Part shown: positions 54,722 to 61,566 of the stretch, one piece after another
Layout: the number at the start of each line of letters is the position of its first letter
How positions within the stretch are numbered: the first letter of the stretch is position 1
From: Ulvibacterium marinum
Lineage (GTDB): Bacteria > Bacteroidota > Bacteroidia > Flavobacteriales > Flavobacteriaceae
Assembly: GCF_003626755.1 (NCBI RefSeq)
Contig: NZ_RBCJ01000006.1
Location: 310,001-374,000, forward strand
Direction of reading: 5' to 3'
Length of the DNA stretch: 64,000 nt
Position numbers and translations under genes: made by a program
Notes under the pieces: model-generated
What the model was told of the DNA's origin: nothing
What the model saw: the letters and a program-made list of their open reading frames with translations, nothing else
Database searches by the model: none

Positions 54722-55162
54722 TTAGTTCACCAATTGGCCCTTGGCCTCTTTTAAGATGTAATTACAATGGTTCACATTATTGACATTCAATTCAAGTATC
54801 CCCATAACTTTAACTATTTGGTCAGTCTTAAATGACGGTTTTTCTTTAAAAGCGACTTCAACAATGGTCTCCGGTCCGGCTGCTCCACAGAAAAAACAAG
54901 AAGCCATAGGGTTTTGGGATACCAAAAACACTTCGCCGCTTCCGGAAATATCCAAAAAATAGCCTTTTATACCAACTTGTTTGCCCTGATAGGATTGTAT
55001 CTTCTCGCCAAACTTGGGCATCAAAAAATTTACATCGTACTTCTTGTTATACACGGGTTCAAAACTGACATCGGCAAAATCCTCCCAAGTCAATTGCTCC
55101 TGTGCCTTGACTAAAAAGCATGAAAAAGTTACTAGTAAAATTACGAAAATCGAATTACGCAT
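54722..55162 (-). CDS. Small secreted CxxC protein 2 (DUF3299-like)
   Basis: 146 residues from the ATG at 55162; the longer frame from 55180 would put extra polar residues before a good signal peptide (MRNSIFVILLVTFSCFLVKA). Same domain as the downstream gene with NPMASCFFCG (84-93, Cys89/Cys92). The start overlaps the permease stop by 8 bases, so translation is coupled. The pair could form the periplasmic part of the ABC system. Confidence 0.76.
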   Translation of the reverse strand: MRNSIFVILLVTFSCFLVKAQEQLTWEDFADVSFEPVYNKKYDVNFLMPKFGEKIQSYQGKQVGIKGYFLDISGSGEVFLVSQNPMASCFFCGAAGPETIVEVAFKEKPSFKTDQIVKVMGILELNVNNVNHCNYILKEAKGQLVN

Positions 55163-56390
55163 CTGACAGTGTTTTGGCAACGTTTAACTTGAATATAGAA
55201 CAAGATGCAAATAAAGTGGCCATAAGAGCTATAGCAAGAGTAAGAGCCAACAACAATAATTCCACCATGTCCGGCCCAGGGACTTGTAAAGCATAACCAT
55301 AAGAGTTTTGTGTATAGTGCGAAAGGCCCCAAATACCCAAACGCCCTACCAACCATCCCGATAAAAAGCCGATGATGGCCAAAAAACCTCCTTCCAAAAG
55401 GGCTAACCATAGTAGTTGCCCTGTTCGTAACCCATAAATCCTGAGTAATGCAAGCTCTTGCCTTCTTTCACGAATGGTCTTTAAAAGGCTTATAAATATG
55501 CTTAGTCCTGAAACCAATAAGATAACCAAAGCTATGCCATTTATGGTCTGCACTCCGGAACCTAAAAGACCTATTAGGCGTTGCACCTCAAAACCGGGTA
55601 AGGCAGCCTGCATAGAAGTATTTTCATTAATAAATCTGGGTAGTTGTACCATGCCCAAAGGACTTTTGAACTTGATCAGTAATGACGTTATCTCTTTTTC
55701 GACATCATGTTCCTTAAGAACTTCAGCTTCTTCTGTACGATCGTCATCCTCTTCATGATGTTCATCTTCTCCGTGATCATGGGCTTCCCAGATGCTTTCA
55801 AGAGGCGTAATCAGTAATTGATCCACCACCGTTCCCGTAGATTTCAATATCCCTTTTATGAGAAACGGGTGTTCTTCATGCGCTTCGTTACTTGAGGAGG
55901 CCAATCCATGGGAACTTATGAAATTGTCTCCCACTTTAAGACCCAGCTTCTGGGCAACAGTACTCCCTGCAACCACTTCAAAGGGTTTTTTATAGAGCTT
56001 TCCATCTACTAATTGAGCATTATATTGGTCAAGATACCCAACCTCCGTACCCAAAATCCGATAGCCTTTGTAATTATCTCCATATGAAACAGGAATTGCA
56101 GTTTGGATGAAAGGATGTTTTTGGAGTGTAGCGACTTCCTTCAACTTAATATTTCCCGTAGGCGCATCTACATGAAGTACGGATGATAAAACAAGTTGCA
56201 GGGGACTTCCCTTTGCGCCTACGACCATATCAAAAGGAGCTATGTTCTTGTTCAATTGTCCGCCCAGCTGTTTGCTTAATTGTAGGACAAAAGTGACCAA
56301 TGATACGCTCAACAACAGCAACAGTAGGCTCAAAAGGAGGTTGAGTGGTTTAGAAACCATATTCCTATAGGCAAGATAGCTGAGTTTCAT
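55155..56390 (-). CDS. FtsX/MacB-type ABC permease with His-rich loop
   Basis: 411 residues. Membrane helix at about 17-37, then a large periplasmic MacB-type domain (about 45-280) and three C-terminal helices (starting INGIALVILLVSGLSIFISLL). The periplasmic part contains an insertion rich in His, Asp and Glu at about 200-230 (His204, 206, 211, 212, 228) plus His171/His174, a likely metal-binding loop. This favours a metal-related substrate. Start overlaps the ATPase stop by 4 bases. Confidence 0.88.
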   Translation of the reverse strand: MKLSYLAYRNMVSKPLNLLLSLLLLLLSVSLVTFVLQLSKQLGGQLNKNIAPFDMVVGAKGSPLQLVLSSVLHVDAPTGNIKLKEVATLQKHPFIQTAIPVSYGDNYKGYRILGTEVGYLDQYNAQLVDGKLYKKPFEVVAGSTVAQKLGLKVGDNFISSHGLASSSNEAHEEHPFLIKGILKSTGTVVDQLLITPLESIWEAHDHGEDEHHEEDDDRTEEAEVLKEHDVEKEITSLLIKFKSPLGMVQLPRFINENTSMQAALPGFEVQRLIGLLGSGVQTINGIALVILLVSGLSIFISLLKTIRERRQELALLRIYGLRTGQLLWLALLEGGFLAIIGFLSGWLVGRLGIWGLSHYTQNSYGYALQVPGPDMVELLLLALTLAIALMATLFASCSIFKLNVAKTLSDA

Positions 56391-57013
56391 AACATCACTT
56401 GGTTTTGAAAATGTGACATGACCCGGAGGTCATGTGTAATGATCAAAAGGCTGCTTTTGCAAATTTCGGCCTCTTCCTTAAGCAAGTCAATGACCTTTAC
56501 ACAATTCACGTCGTCCAAATTGGAAGTAGGCTCATCGGCCAGGATAATCTTAGGTCTGTGAATCAAACCCAGTGCAATGGAAAGTCGCTGCTGTTGTCCC
56601 TGGCTCAATGTCGCGACCTTTTCATCAAGATAGTCCTTGAGCCCCAATCTTTCTGTAAGTTCATGTCTTCTTTGCGTATCATTTGTGTTTTTGGGGAAGC
56701 TCTGCCTTAGGCGAAGATTGTCAGAAACATTTAATGATTTAATAAAGTAATACTGTTGAAAAACTAAACCGATGTAATTACCTCTAAATTTGTCCATCTC
56801 CTTGCGGGTCAAGGAATTCAACTCCGTTCCGGCAACGGATATTATACCGCGCAATGGCGGCAAAAGCCCCGCTAAAAGATATAAAAGGGTCGTCTTTCCC
56901 ACACCAGATGGTCCAATCACCAGCAAGTGTTTCCCTGGGGAGACCTCAATATTTGGAAATTTGAGTTCCTCCCCATTTTCGTAGGCGTACGCCAAATTGA
57001 GGGTTTTGACCAT
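56387..57013 (-). CDS. ABC ATPase of the Zrg-like system
   Basis: 208 residues from the ATG at 57013. A longer frame to 57064 would start inside the operator palindrome and add a stretch (MQLSCIYFYL...) unlike the family. Walker A GPSGVGKTTLL, signature LSQGQQQRL, Walker B ILADEPTSNLD and switch His in ITHDLR. LolD/MacB-class ATPase. With the FtsX-type permease and CxxC proteins the set recalls the Zur-regulated zrg zinc system of Vibrio (my recollection, not searched). Confidence 0.9.
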   Translation of the reverse strand: MVKTLNLAYAYENGEELKFPNIEVSPGKHLLVIGPSGVGKTTLLYLLAGLLPPLRGIISVAGTELNSLTRKEMDKFRGNYIGLVFQQYYFIKSLNVSDNLRLRQSFPKNTNDTQRRHELTERLGLKDYLDEKVATLSQGQQQRLSIALGLIHRPKIILADEPTSNLDDVNCVKVIDLLKEEAEICKSSLLIITHDLRVMSHFQNQVML

Positions 57014-57026
57014 TTGAATGTTTTCA

Positions 57027-57053
57027 CAAAAATACAAATAAAAATAAATGCAA
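57027..57053 (-). promoter_or_regulatory. Promoter for the minus-strand ABC operon
   Basis: On the minus strand TTG (57053-57051) lies in the left arm of the palindrome, and TATTTTTG (57034-57027) matches TAnnTTTG exactly, spacing about 19. It gives a leader of only a few bases before the start at 57013. Confidence 0.7.
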
Positions 57054-57066
57054 CTTAGTTGCATTT
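57046..57066. promoter_or_regulatory. Perfect 21-bp palindrome, likely Fur/Zur-family operator
   Basis: Arms AAATGCAAC (57046-57054) and GTTGCATTT (57058-57066) flank a TTA centre. Both divergent promoters place their -33 TTG inside its arms, so a bound repressor would block both. The cognate regulator is probably the Fur-family protein at 53863, encoded in the leftward operon. Confidence 0.8.
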
Positions 57067-57086
57067 AAAAATTTAACCTACTTTTG
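57059..57086 (+). promoter_or_regulatory. Promoter for the MerC-like gene
   Basis: TTG (57059-57061) lies in the right palindrome arm and TACTTTTG (57079-57086) matches TAnnTTTG exactly, spacing 17 bases between them. The start codon is at 57117. Confidence 0.75.
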
Positions 57087-57116
57087 CATTCCATTAAAGA
57101 AAAAATTAAAAAAGAC

Positions 57117-57524
57117 ATGGATACCCTGTGGTTACGTTCAAAATCTGATTTAATCGGCGCTTTTGCAAGTGGACTATGCCTAGTACACTGTTTGGCCACT
57201 CCAGTTTTTTTTATAGCACATGCTAACATGGGGCTTCATGCGAAGGTCCATCCGTCTTGGTGGGGTTTTATGGACATTGCCTTTCTACTACTCTCATTTC
57301 TTGCGGTTTACTGGTCGGCGAAGAAGACCTCAAAAAAGTGGATTGCCTATACCTTTTGGATTCTCTGGGGCTTGTTGACTATATTCATTGCAAATGAAAA
57401 ACTGGTTCTTTGGCATCTGGCCGAGGAGATCGTTTATCTTCCTACTGTGGGCTTGATTTTACTTCACTTTTATAACCGACGCTATTGTCACTGTGAAGAT
57501 TCAAATTGTTGTACAGAGCACTGA
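57117..57524 (+). CDS. MerC-domain membrane protein
   Basis: 135 residues from the ATG at 57117; a TTG start at 57084 overlaps the -7 promoter element and is unlikely. Four predicted helices, with the family motif GLCLVHCLATP (first helix) and a C-terminal Cys/His tail (CHCEDSNCCTEH). MerC-like proteins move mercury or, in Bacteroidota, probably other thiophilic or divalent metals across the inner membrane. It is divergent from the ABC operon and shares its operator, so it belongs to the same metal response. Confidence 0.86.
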   Translation: MDTLWLRSKSDLIGAFASGLCLVHCLATPVFFIAHANMGLHAKVHPSWWGFMDIAFLLLSFLAVYWSAKKTSKKWIAYTFWILWGLLTIFIANEKLVLWHLAEEIVYLPTVGLILLHFYNRRYCHCEDSNCCTEH

Positions 57525-57634
57525 CAATAATGGCAATTGCTTGATGGCGAGATTTCTTCAGGATGTACTTTTGACCATGATGAGTAGTTCTGCAACAGAT
57601 GTTGATCCACATCTGAGAATGAAAAGCGGATACA

Positions 57635-58162
57635 CTACTCGTATGACGAAAGACCAATGATCTCACCATTTGGCCCTACAAAAAAAGTGTATTTGTCACG
57701 AGCATAGTTCTCGTTTTCCAACTCATATCCTTCTGCTTTCAACTTGTCGCCGATTGTAACGATATCATTGACCTTAAGCATAAAGTGGTTGTGGTTGGTA
57801 TTTCCAACAGGACCTATAGTATGTATAAATTCCGGTGCTGTGACGGACAGACCAATTGTTAGGTCGTTGGCCTTTAGTTTCATGACCAACATTCCTTCAA
57901 GACCTGGACCGTGTAGGACCTCGGCGTTGTCCAATTTAAAACCGAGAATCTCGCGGTATAACTTCAGGGTTTTCTCCAGTTCCAGTACATGCACGCTGAT
58001 GTATCTTAAGCCTGTGACCCTTGCTTGAGTATTACTTTCTTCATCTGAGCTGGGCAAATCCGTATCTTGGGTATAACTGTAGTTTGTACATGAAAGGATA
58101 AATACTGCCAGGATGCAGTATCTCCAAATTGGGCTAGACTTCGTGTGGTTTTCAATATCCAT
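57635..58162 (-). CDS. VOC (glyoxalase-like) lipoprotein
   Basis: 175 residues; signal with lipobox LSC (Cys about 25). A single vicinal-oxygen-chelate domain from about 48 to 172: LRYISVHVLELEKTLKLYREILGF, GLEGMLVMKLKANDLTIGL, NHNHFMLKVNDI and FVGPNGEIIGL. Metal ligands His (VHV) and Glu (NGEIIGL) are retained. Substrate unknown; an extracytoplasmic VOC protein is somewhat unusual. 40 bases after the DUF1080-type gene on the same strand. Confidence 0.82.
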   Translation of the reverse strand: MDIENHTKSSPIWRYCILAVFILSCTNYSYTQDTDLPSSDEESNTQARVTGLRYISVHVLELEKTLKLYREILGFKLDNAEVLHGPGLEGMLVMKLKANDLTIGLSVTAPEFIHTIGPVGNTNHNHFMLKVNDIVTIGDKLKAEGYELENENYARDKYTFFVGPNGEIIGLSSYE

Positions 58163-58202
58163 GGTGTGATAGATTTAATTCATAATTTAAATTTTGGAAA
58201 AA

Positions 58203-59102
58203 CTAGAATAAAGCCTTTTGTGCTGGATTAAGGGAATCTATTTTCCGTATTCGGATGTCCTTAAAAAATAGCTCTGCAGCCTCACTTTGCAATTGAATCT
58301 TACCCTTTGTCATAGGAACGTTTTTACCATTTTCTCCAACGTACCTGGAGTTCTTTAGTATCATTACGACTTTACCATTTACCATATGGAGGCTGTTCCC
58401 TTCGAAGCAAAACAGATCAAGTGTAGTCCATTCATCGTTAGGACTTTCATAATTACCGCTCCGCAAACAATAGTTTCTATAGGGACTACCCATGCCTATG
58501 GGAATATAATCTTGAGATTCATGGGCCATCGGATCTAAAACAGATTCAGGTTTATAGGCCCTAACATCCATTACCGAATTGGCTTGACTCCAAAAGTCCC
58601 CGGTATGTCCTTCCATTATCTGAAATTCTTGCGAAAGCATCCATGATCGCCAATATTCAACGGCCATAGGTCCAATGGAGTGATAAAGAATACCAGAATC
58701 CCTGAGTAAATTTTTTCTGTACGCCCACTTCTTATTTCCCCATTTATATTTTAGTTGGAAATGGTAATTTTCGTATTCCTCTTTGGTAATCAAACATCCG
58801 TAATATTCACCACTATTTCTAATTACCGTATCCTCACCATCTTGAAAGGTTGTGAAAACGTCATATGAAGGATTGTTCAATCCAATCGGCTGAATTAATT
58901 CACCGTCCATAGTTTTAGGTGGAGTTCCATCGTAACCTTCAGGGTGTTGGAAACTTAAATAAGTATCCCATTTTGATAAGTTATCGTCAATTAAATCTTC
59001 CCATTTATAGTTTTCATGCTTACCTAAACGTTGTCCATTTTTAACTTGGGAACAGGAAACAGTAAACAAAAGAATAGTGAAAACTATTTTATTGAAGTAC
59101 AT
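58203..59102 (-). CDS. DUF1080-type (3-keto-glycoside hydrolase-like) lipoprotein
   Basis: 299 residues from the ATG at 59102, which begins MYFNKIVFTILLFTVSC with a clear lipobox; the longer frame to 59207 lacks a signal peptide. The concanavalin-like domain of DUF1080 is present: WEDLIDDNLSKWDTYLS, YYGCLITKEEYENYHFQLKYKWGNKKW, LRDSGILYHSIG, QEFQIMEGHTGDFW, WTTLDLFCFEGNSLHMVNGKVVM and GKIQLQSEAAELFFKDIRI. Members include hydrolases of 3-keto-glycosides. Probably part of a carbohydrate-use set with the lyase at 61567. Confidence 0.88.
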   Translation of the reverse strand: MYFNKIVFTILLFTVSCSQVKNGQRLGKHENYKWEDLIDDNLSKWDTYLSFQHPEGYDGTPPKTMDGELIQPIGLNNPSYDVFTTFQDGEDTVIRNSGEYYGCLITKEEYENYHFQLKYKWGNKKWAYRKNLLRDSGILYHSIGPMAVEYWRSWMLSQEFQIMEGHTGDFWSQANSVMDVRAYKPESVLDPMAHESQDYIPIGMGSPYRNYCLRSGNYESPNDEWTTLDLFCFEGNSLHMVNGKVVMILKNSRYVGENGKNVPMTKGKIQLQSEAAELFFKDIRIRKIDSLNPAQKALF

Positions 59103-59527
59103 ATGATTAGCATTCTTTTGGTCAAATTCTAATTTTCCTTTACTGTTTGGCGACATCAAATAATGGTATGGCGGCAATGCTGAATTGAAAAGGAGATAAA
59201 ATTTCAATAACGCCTTTGAAAAACAGACGTTTATGAATCATAAAGCAATTGTACAAAATCTATCTACATTTAAAGATGTAGATGTAAAATTTAAGCGTAT
59301 TGTTCAGTTTTTGTACAGTTCAATGGCACAATTTGGCCGGTAAGTAATTGGATTGGGATGCAAAATTTAAGGAAATTGTCAGGGCGGGAGTTAGAATGGT
59401 TTTTAACAACTTATTTATTTCCCGATACAGTATCTTCTTTTCCCCGTAAACATTGGGGTAGGGGCGTTGGAGGTGGAAAATAGGTGAACACTTTTGTTTT
59501 CTTTTGGTAGGATAATGGTTTCCATCA
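59103..59527. other. 425-base gap with nested inverted repeats
   Basis: TGTACAAAA (59250-59258) pairs with TTTTGTACA (59309-59317). Inside lies TCTACAT (59263-59269) with ATGTAGA (59276-59282). A 36-codon frame on the plus strand (59233-59343) overlaps these but is not recognised. The rest shows no gene. Confidence 0.45.
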
Positions 59528-59677
59528 TTATTTGATATTGTTTTGTGAACGATGTTTCGATGCTATTATATCTTTTACAGAACGTTTGCTAGTCCCACTA
59601 GTTAAGCCTTTTTGAATTTCTTCTCTTAGCTTTCGAAGTACCTCTTTTTCAGTATTTGTAGCATTTCTATCTTCCAT
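59528..59677 (-). CDS. Small ParD-like protein, third gene of the HigBA operon
   Basis: 49 residues (MEDRNATNTEKEVLRKLREEIQ...). The stretch LRKLREEIQKGLTSGTSKRSVKDIIASKH resembles the C-terminal part of ParD-type antitoxins (LxxLxxEIxxGLxSG). The ribbon-helix-helix DNA-binding half is missing. Starts 11 bases after the HigA stop, on the same strand. It could be an extra antitoxin fragment or a remnant. Confidence 0.55.
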   Translation of the reverse strand: MEDRNATNTEKEVLRKLREEIQKGLTSGTSKRSVKDIIASKHRSQNNIK

Positions 59678-59688
59678 TGCTTGATAAT

Positions 59689-60051
59689 TTACTGTAATAT
59701 AATATCACTATCAATATTCAATTTTTGATGTAAGGCCTTGGCAACATTTAAAGTAATCTCTCTTTTTCCGTTTAGATAATCGCTGATTCTTGAAGCACTT
59801 GTATCCAATAGTGCAGCTAAATCTTTTCGTTTTAGACCCATCTCGAACATCCGTAGCTCAATCATTTCCTGCAAGGTTGGTAAACCGATAGGGAAATGTA
59901 TTTCTTCATACTGCTCAATAATATCGGTAATCTCAAGAAATTCTTTTGCTAAAGGGTCATCAGTTGGGGTATTATCATCCACGACATCTATCAACTCTTC
60001 TAAGCGAAGATTCGCTTTTACATATGCTGTATGTGTTATTAATTTTCCCAT
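59689..60051 (-). CDS. higA: HigA-type antitoxin (XRE family)
   Basis: 120 residues. N-terminal dimer/toxin-binding part (1-55), then a helix-turn-helix domain (about 55-115): LPTLQEMIELRMFEMGLKRKDLAALLDTSASRISDYLNGKREITLNVAKALHQKL. Binds the toxin and represses the operon. Follows the toxin gene after 4 bases, the order typical of higBA. Confidence 0.92.
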   Translation of the reverse strand: MGKLITHTAYVKANLRLEELIDVVDDNTPTDDPLAKEFLEITDIIEQYEEIHFPIGLPTLQEMIELRMFEMGLKRKDLAALLDTSASRISDYLNGKREITLNVAKALHQKLNIDSDIILQ

Positions 60052-60055
60052 AATC

Positions 60056-60352
60056 TTATAACGTATCTATATTCTTTATTTTGTCGTAATCTCGATGATT
60101 GCCGACCCATCGTATTAATACCATTTTGAACTTAAATCGTACTATAGCAACAACCCTGTAATGGTTTCCCTTGACATTAAAAACGAACCTGCCATTTCCA
60201 ACGCTGTCAGCTGAATTGAAAGTATTCTTTAAATCGGCAAAACTATCCCATTCAGCTTTATTTGCTTTTTTATACCAATCCTGTAAGGCCACTTTAGCAT
60301 TGGTTTCTTTCGAAAAATACTCCTTTAGCTTTTTAAATGAAATGACATGCAC
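60056..60352 (-). CDS. higB: HigB-type mRNA interferase toxin
   Basis: 98 residues of the HigB_toxin family (HVISFKKLKEYFSKETNAKVALQDWYKKANKAEWDSFADLK; GRFVFNVKGNHYRVVAIVRFKFKMVLIRWVGNHRDYDKI). Cuts mRNA on ribosomes; RelE-like fold. Promoter with palindrome just upstream (60379-60418). Confidence 0.92.
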   Translation of the reverse strand: MHVISFKKLKEYFSKETNAKVALQDWYKKANKAEWDSFADLKNTFNSADSVGNGRFVFNVKGNHYRVVAIVRFKFKMVLIRWVGNHRDYDKIKNIDTL

Positions 60353-60378
60353 TGAACTAACTATATTAAATTAGAATG

Positions 60379-60418
60379 TAAAGATACGAAAAAATTACAT
60401 ATTTGGTAATTTAATTAC
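60379..60418 (-). promoter_or_regulatory. HigBA promoter and operator
   Basis: On the minus strand TATCTTTA (60386-60379) is close to TAnnTTTG. A 13-bp palindrome GTAATTTAATTAC (60406-60418) lies just upstream of it and is the likely HigA site. Confidence 0.5.
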
Positions 60419-60601
60419 ATTTTAGAAAACAGTTGTCGTAATTAGAAAGCAAAAAGTATCCCATAAAAGGTGAATATACAGGACAATTAAAAGAGACCAC
60501 GATTAAGACACTCGGGGAATAAGTCTTTTGAATTAATAAAGTAGTCCTATAAATGGGCCTTTTTATGGGGCTCGAAAAGCTTATCATCAGTTTGTTTTAT
60601 C

Positions 60602-60920
60602 TTATTCCATATTCGAATAATCCCAATCCACTATCTTGTTTTCATACATGGCATCCAGTCCCAATTGAACGCAAACAGCGGTCTGGGACCTACTTTCAAT
60701 TCCTGAAATTGAATATTGTCTTTAAGGCATTGGTCTGTCCTTGAATGGTGTAGGTATTATAGATTAAATCTACCTGTCCATTCTGGGATACCAACTGGGC
60801 CTTCAATGAGGTACAAAATGTTAATGAGACCAATAGGATGAGAAGACCGTATAAGTAAAAGACCTTTCTGTCCTTATGGTTGCATTGATATTCAGAGTGT
60901 GTTGGGTAAACTGTCTGCAT
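60602..60920 (-). pseudogene. Decayed secreted-protein gene fragment
   Basis: The frame from 60920 begins with a long N-terminus, then a signal-like stretch (LYGLLILLVSLTFCTSLKAQ) and a short body (LVSQNGQVDLIYNTYTIQGQTNALK) before a stop at 60696. Beyond, the other two frames also read protein-like: one as DNIQFQELKVGPRPLFAFNWDW, another as SGIESRSQTAVCVQLGLDAMYENK ending at 60602. At least one frameshift is likely. Original product not identified. It lies just after the mannonate dehydratase remnant on the same strand. Confidence 0.45.
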
Positions 60921-60931
60921 GACTTGGTTTT

Positions 60932-61336
60932 TTATTTTTGATAAATACTAAGGGAATCAAAGATTCCTTTGATATAGCCAATTCCAAATAGGTTACCATA
61001 TATCCCATATCCAGGTCTACTATTGGATTCCCAGGCCATGGTGGGTACATGGTCGCTTCTTAACGGACCATCATAATGAATGCTTTGGTAGATTTTGAAC
61101 ACTTTTGGCATATCCGTAGGTCCATTGTCATGAAAGGTCTCTACAAACCTGTTTCGATTGCCTTTAACATCCCGAATATGGATGAAATGGATTTTATTTT
61201 GCCCTCCCCACTCCTTTATAAGTTCCTCAATATCTTCGCCCATGGTTGTTTAGGTGCCCTTGCAGAAGATGAGGCTCTTGGATTGGGATTTATCACGATA
61301 ACGCGGAAGATAAATTGCGATTGCTGTATTCCTTTT
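60932..61336 (-). pseudogene. uxuA: C-terminal remnant of mannonate dehydratase
   Basis: The last 103 codons (from 61243) read as the UxuA C-terminus: MGEDIEELIKEW, IHFIHIRDVKGNRNRFVETFHDNGPTDM, PLRSDHVPTMAWESN, PGYGIYGNLFGIGYIKGIFDS. Upstream the same frame continues YLPRYRDKSQSKSLIFCKGT and then a stop (TAA at 61252-61250) before TTMGEDI, so a nonsense mutation splits the fragment. The N-terminal two thirds are absent. UxuA dehydrates D-mannonate in uronate breakdown. The remnant suggests loss of a uronate pathway next to a PL8 lyase. Confidence 0.8.
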
Positions 61337-61566
61337 CTAGTTTGCAAGCCAGCATGTTTCCTCCTTCAGTGACTTGGATCGGGTTTAATCGAGGAATGAT
61401 ATTTTCAAGCCATCGATTAATCCAGAAAGCTGTAAACCGCAATGTCGGCTATTCTTGGAAAGGTATCTTCTATCTAAATCCAGGCTGGATACTTTTTATC
61501 ACTAAACTCATCGCAGATACGACTGAACGGCTTCAATATGCTAGACATATTTAAATTTATACTCGT

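Noticed and set aside
57084-57116. TTG start for the MerC-like protein
   Set aside because: The codon lies inside the -7 promoter element, so it cannot be in the transcript; the ATG at 57117 is used.
61076-61554. Two plus-strand frames over the uxuA remnant and the gap to the lyase
   Set aside because: They lie opposite clear UxuA motifs for much of their length, and the remainder has no signal or motif. The minus strand in the gap also reads weakly protein-like, so the stretch is treated as decayed DNA.
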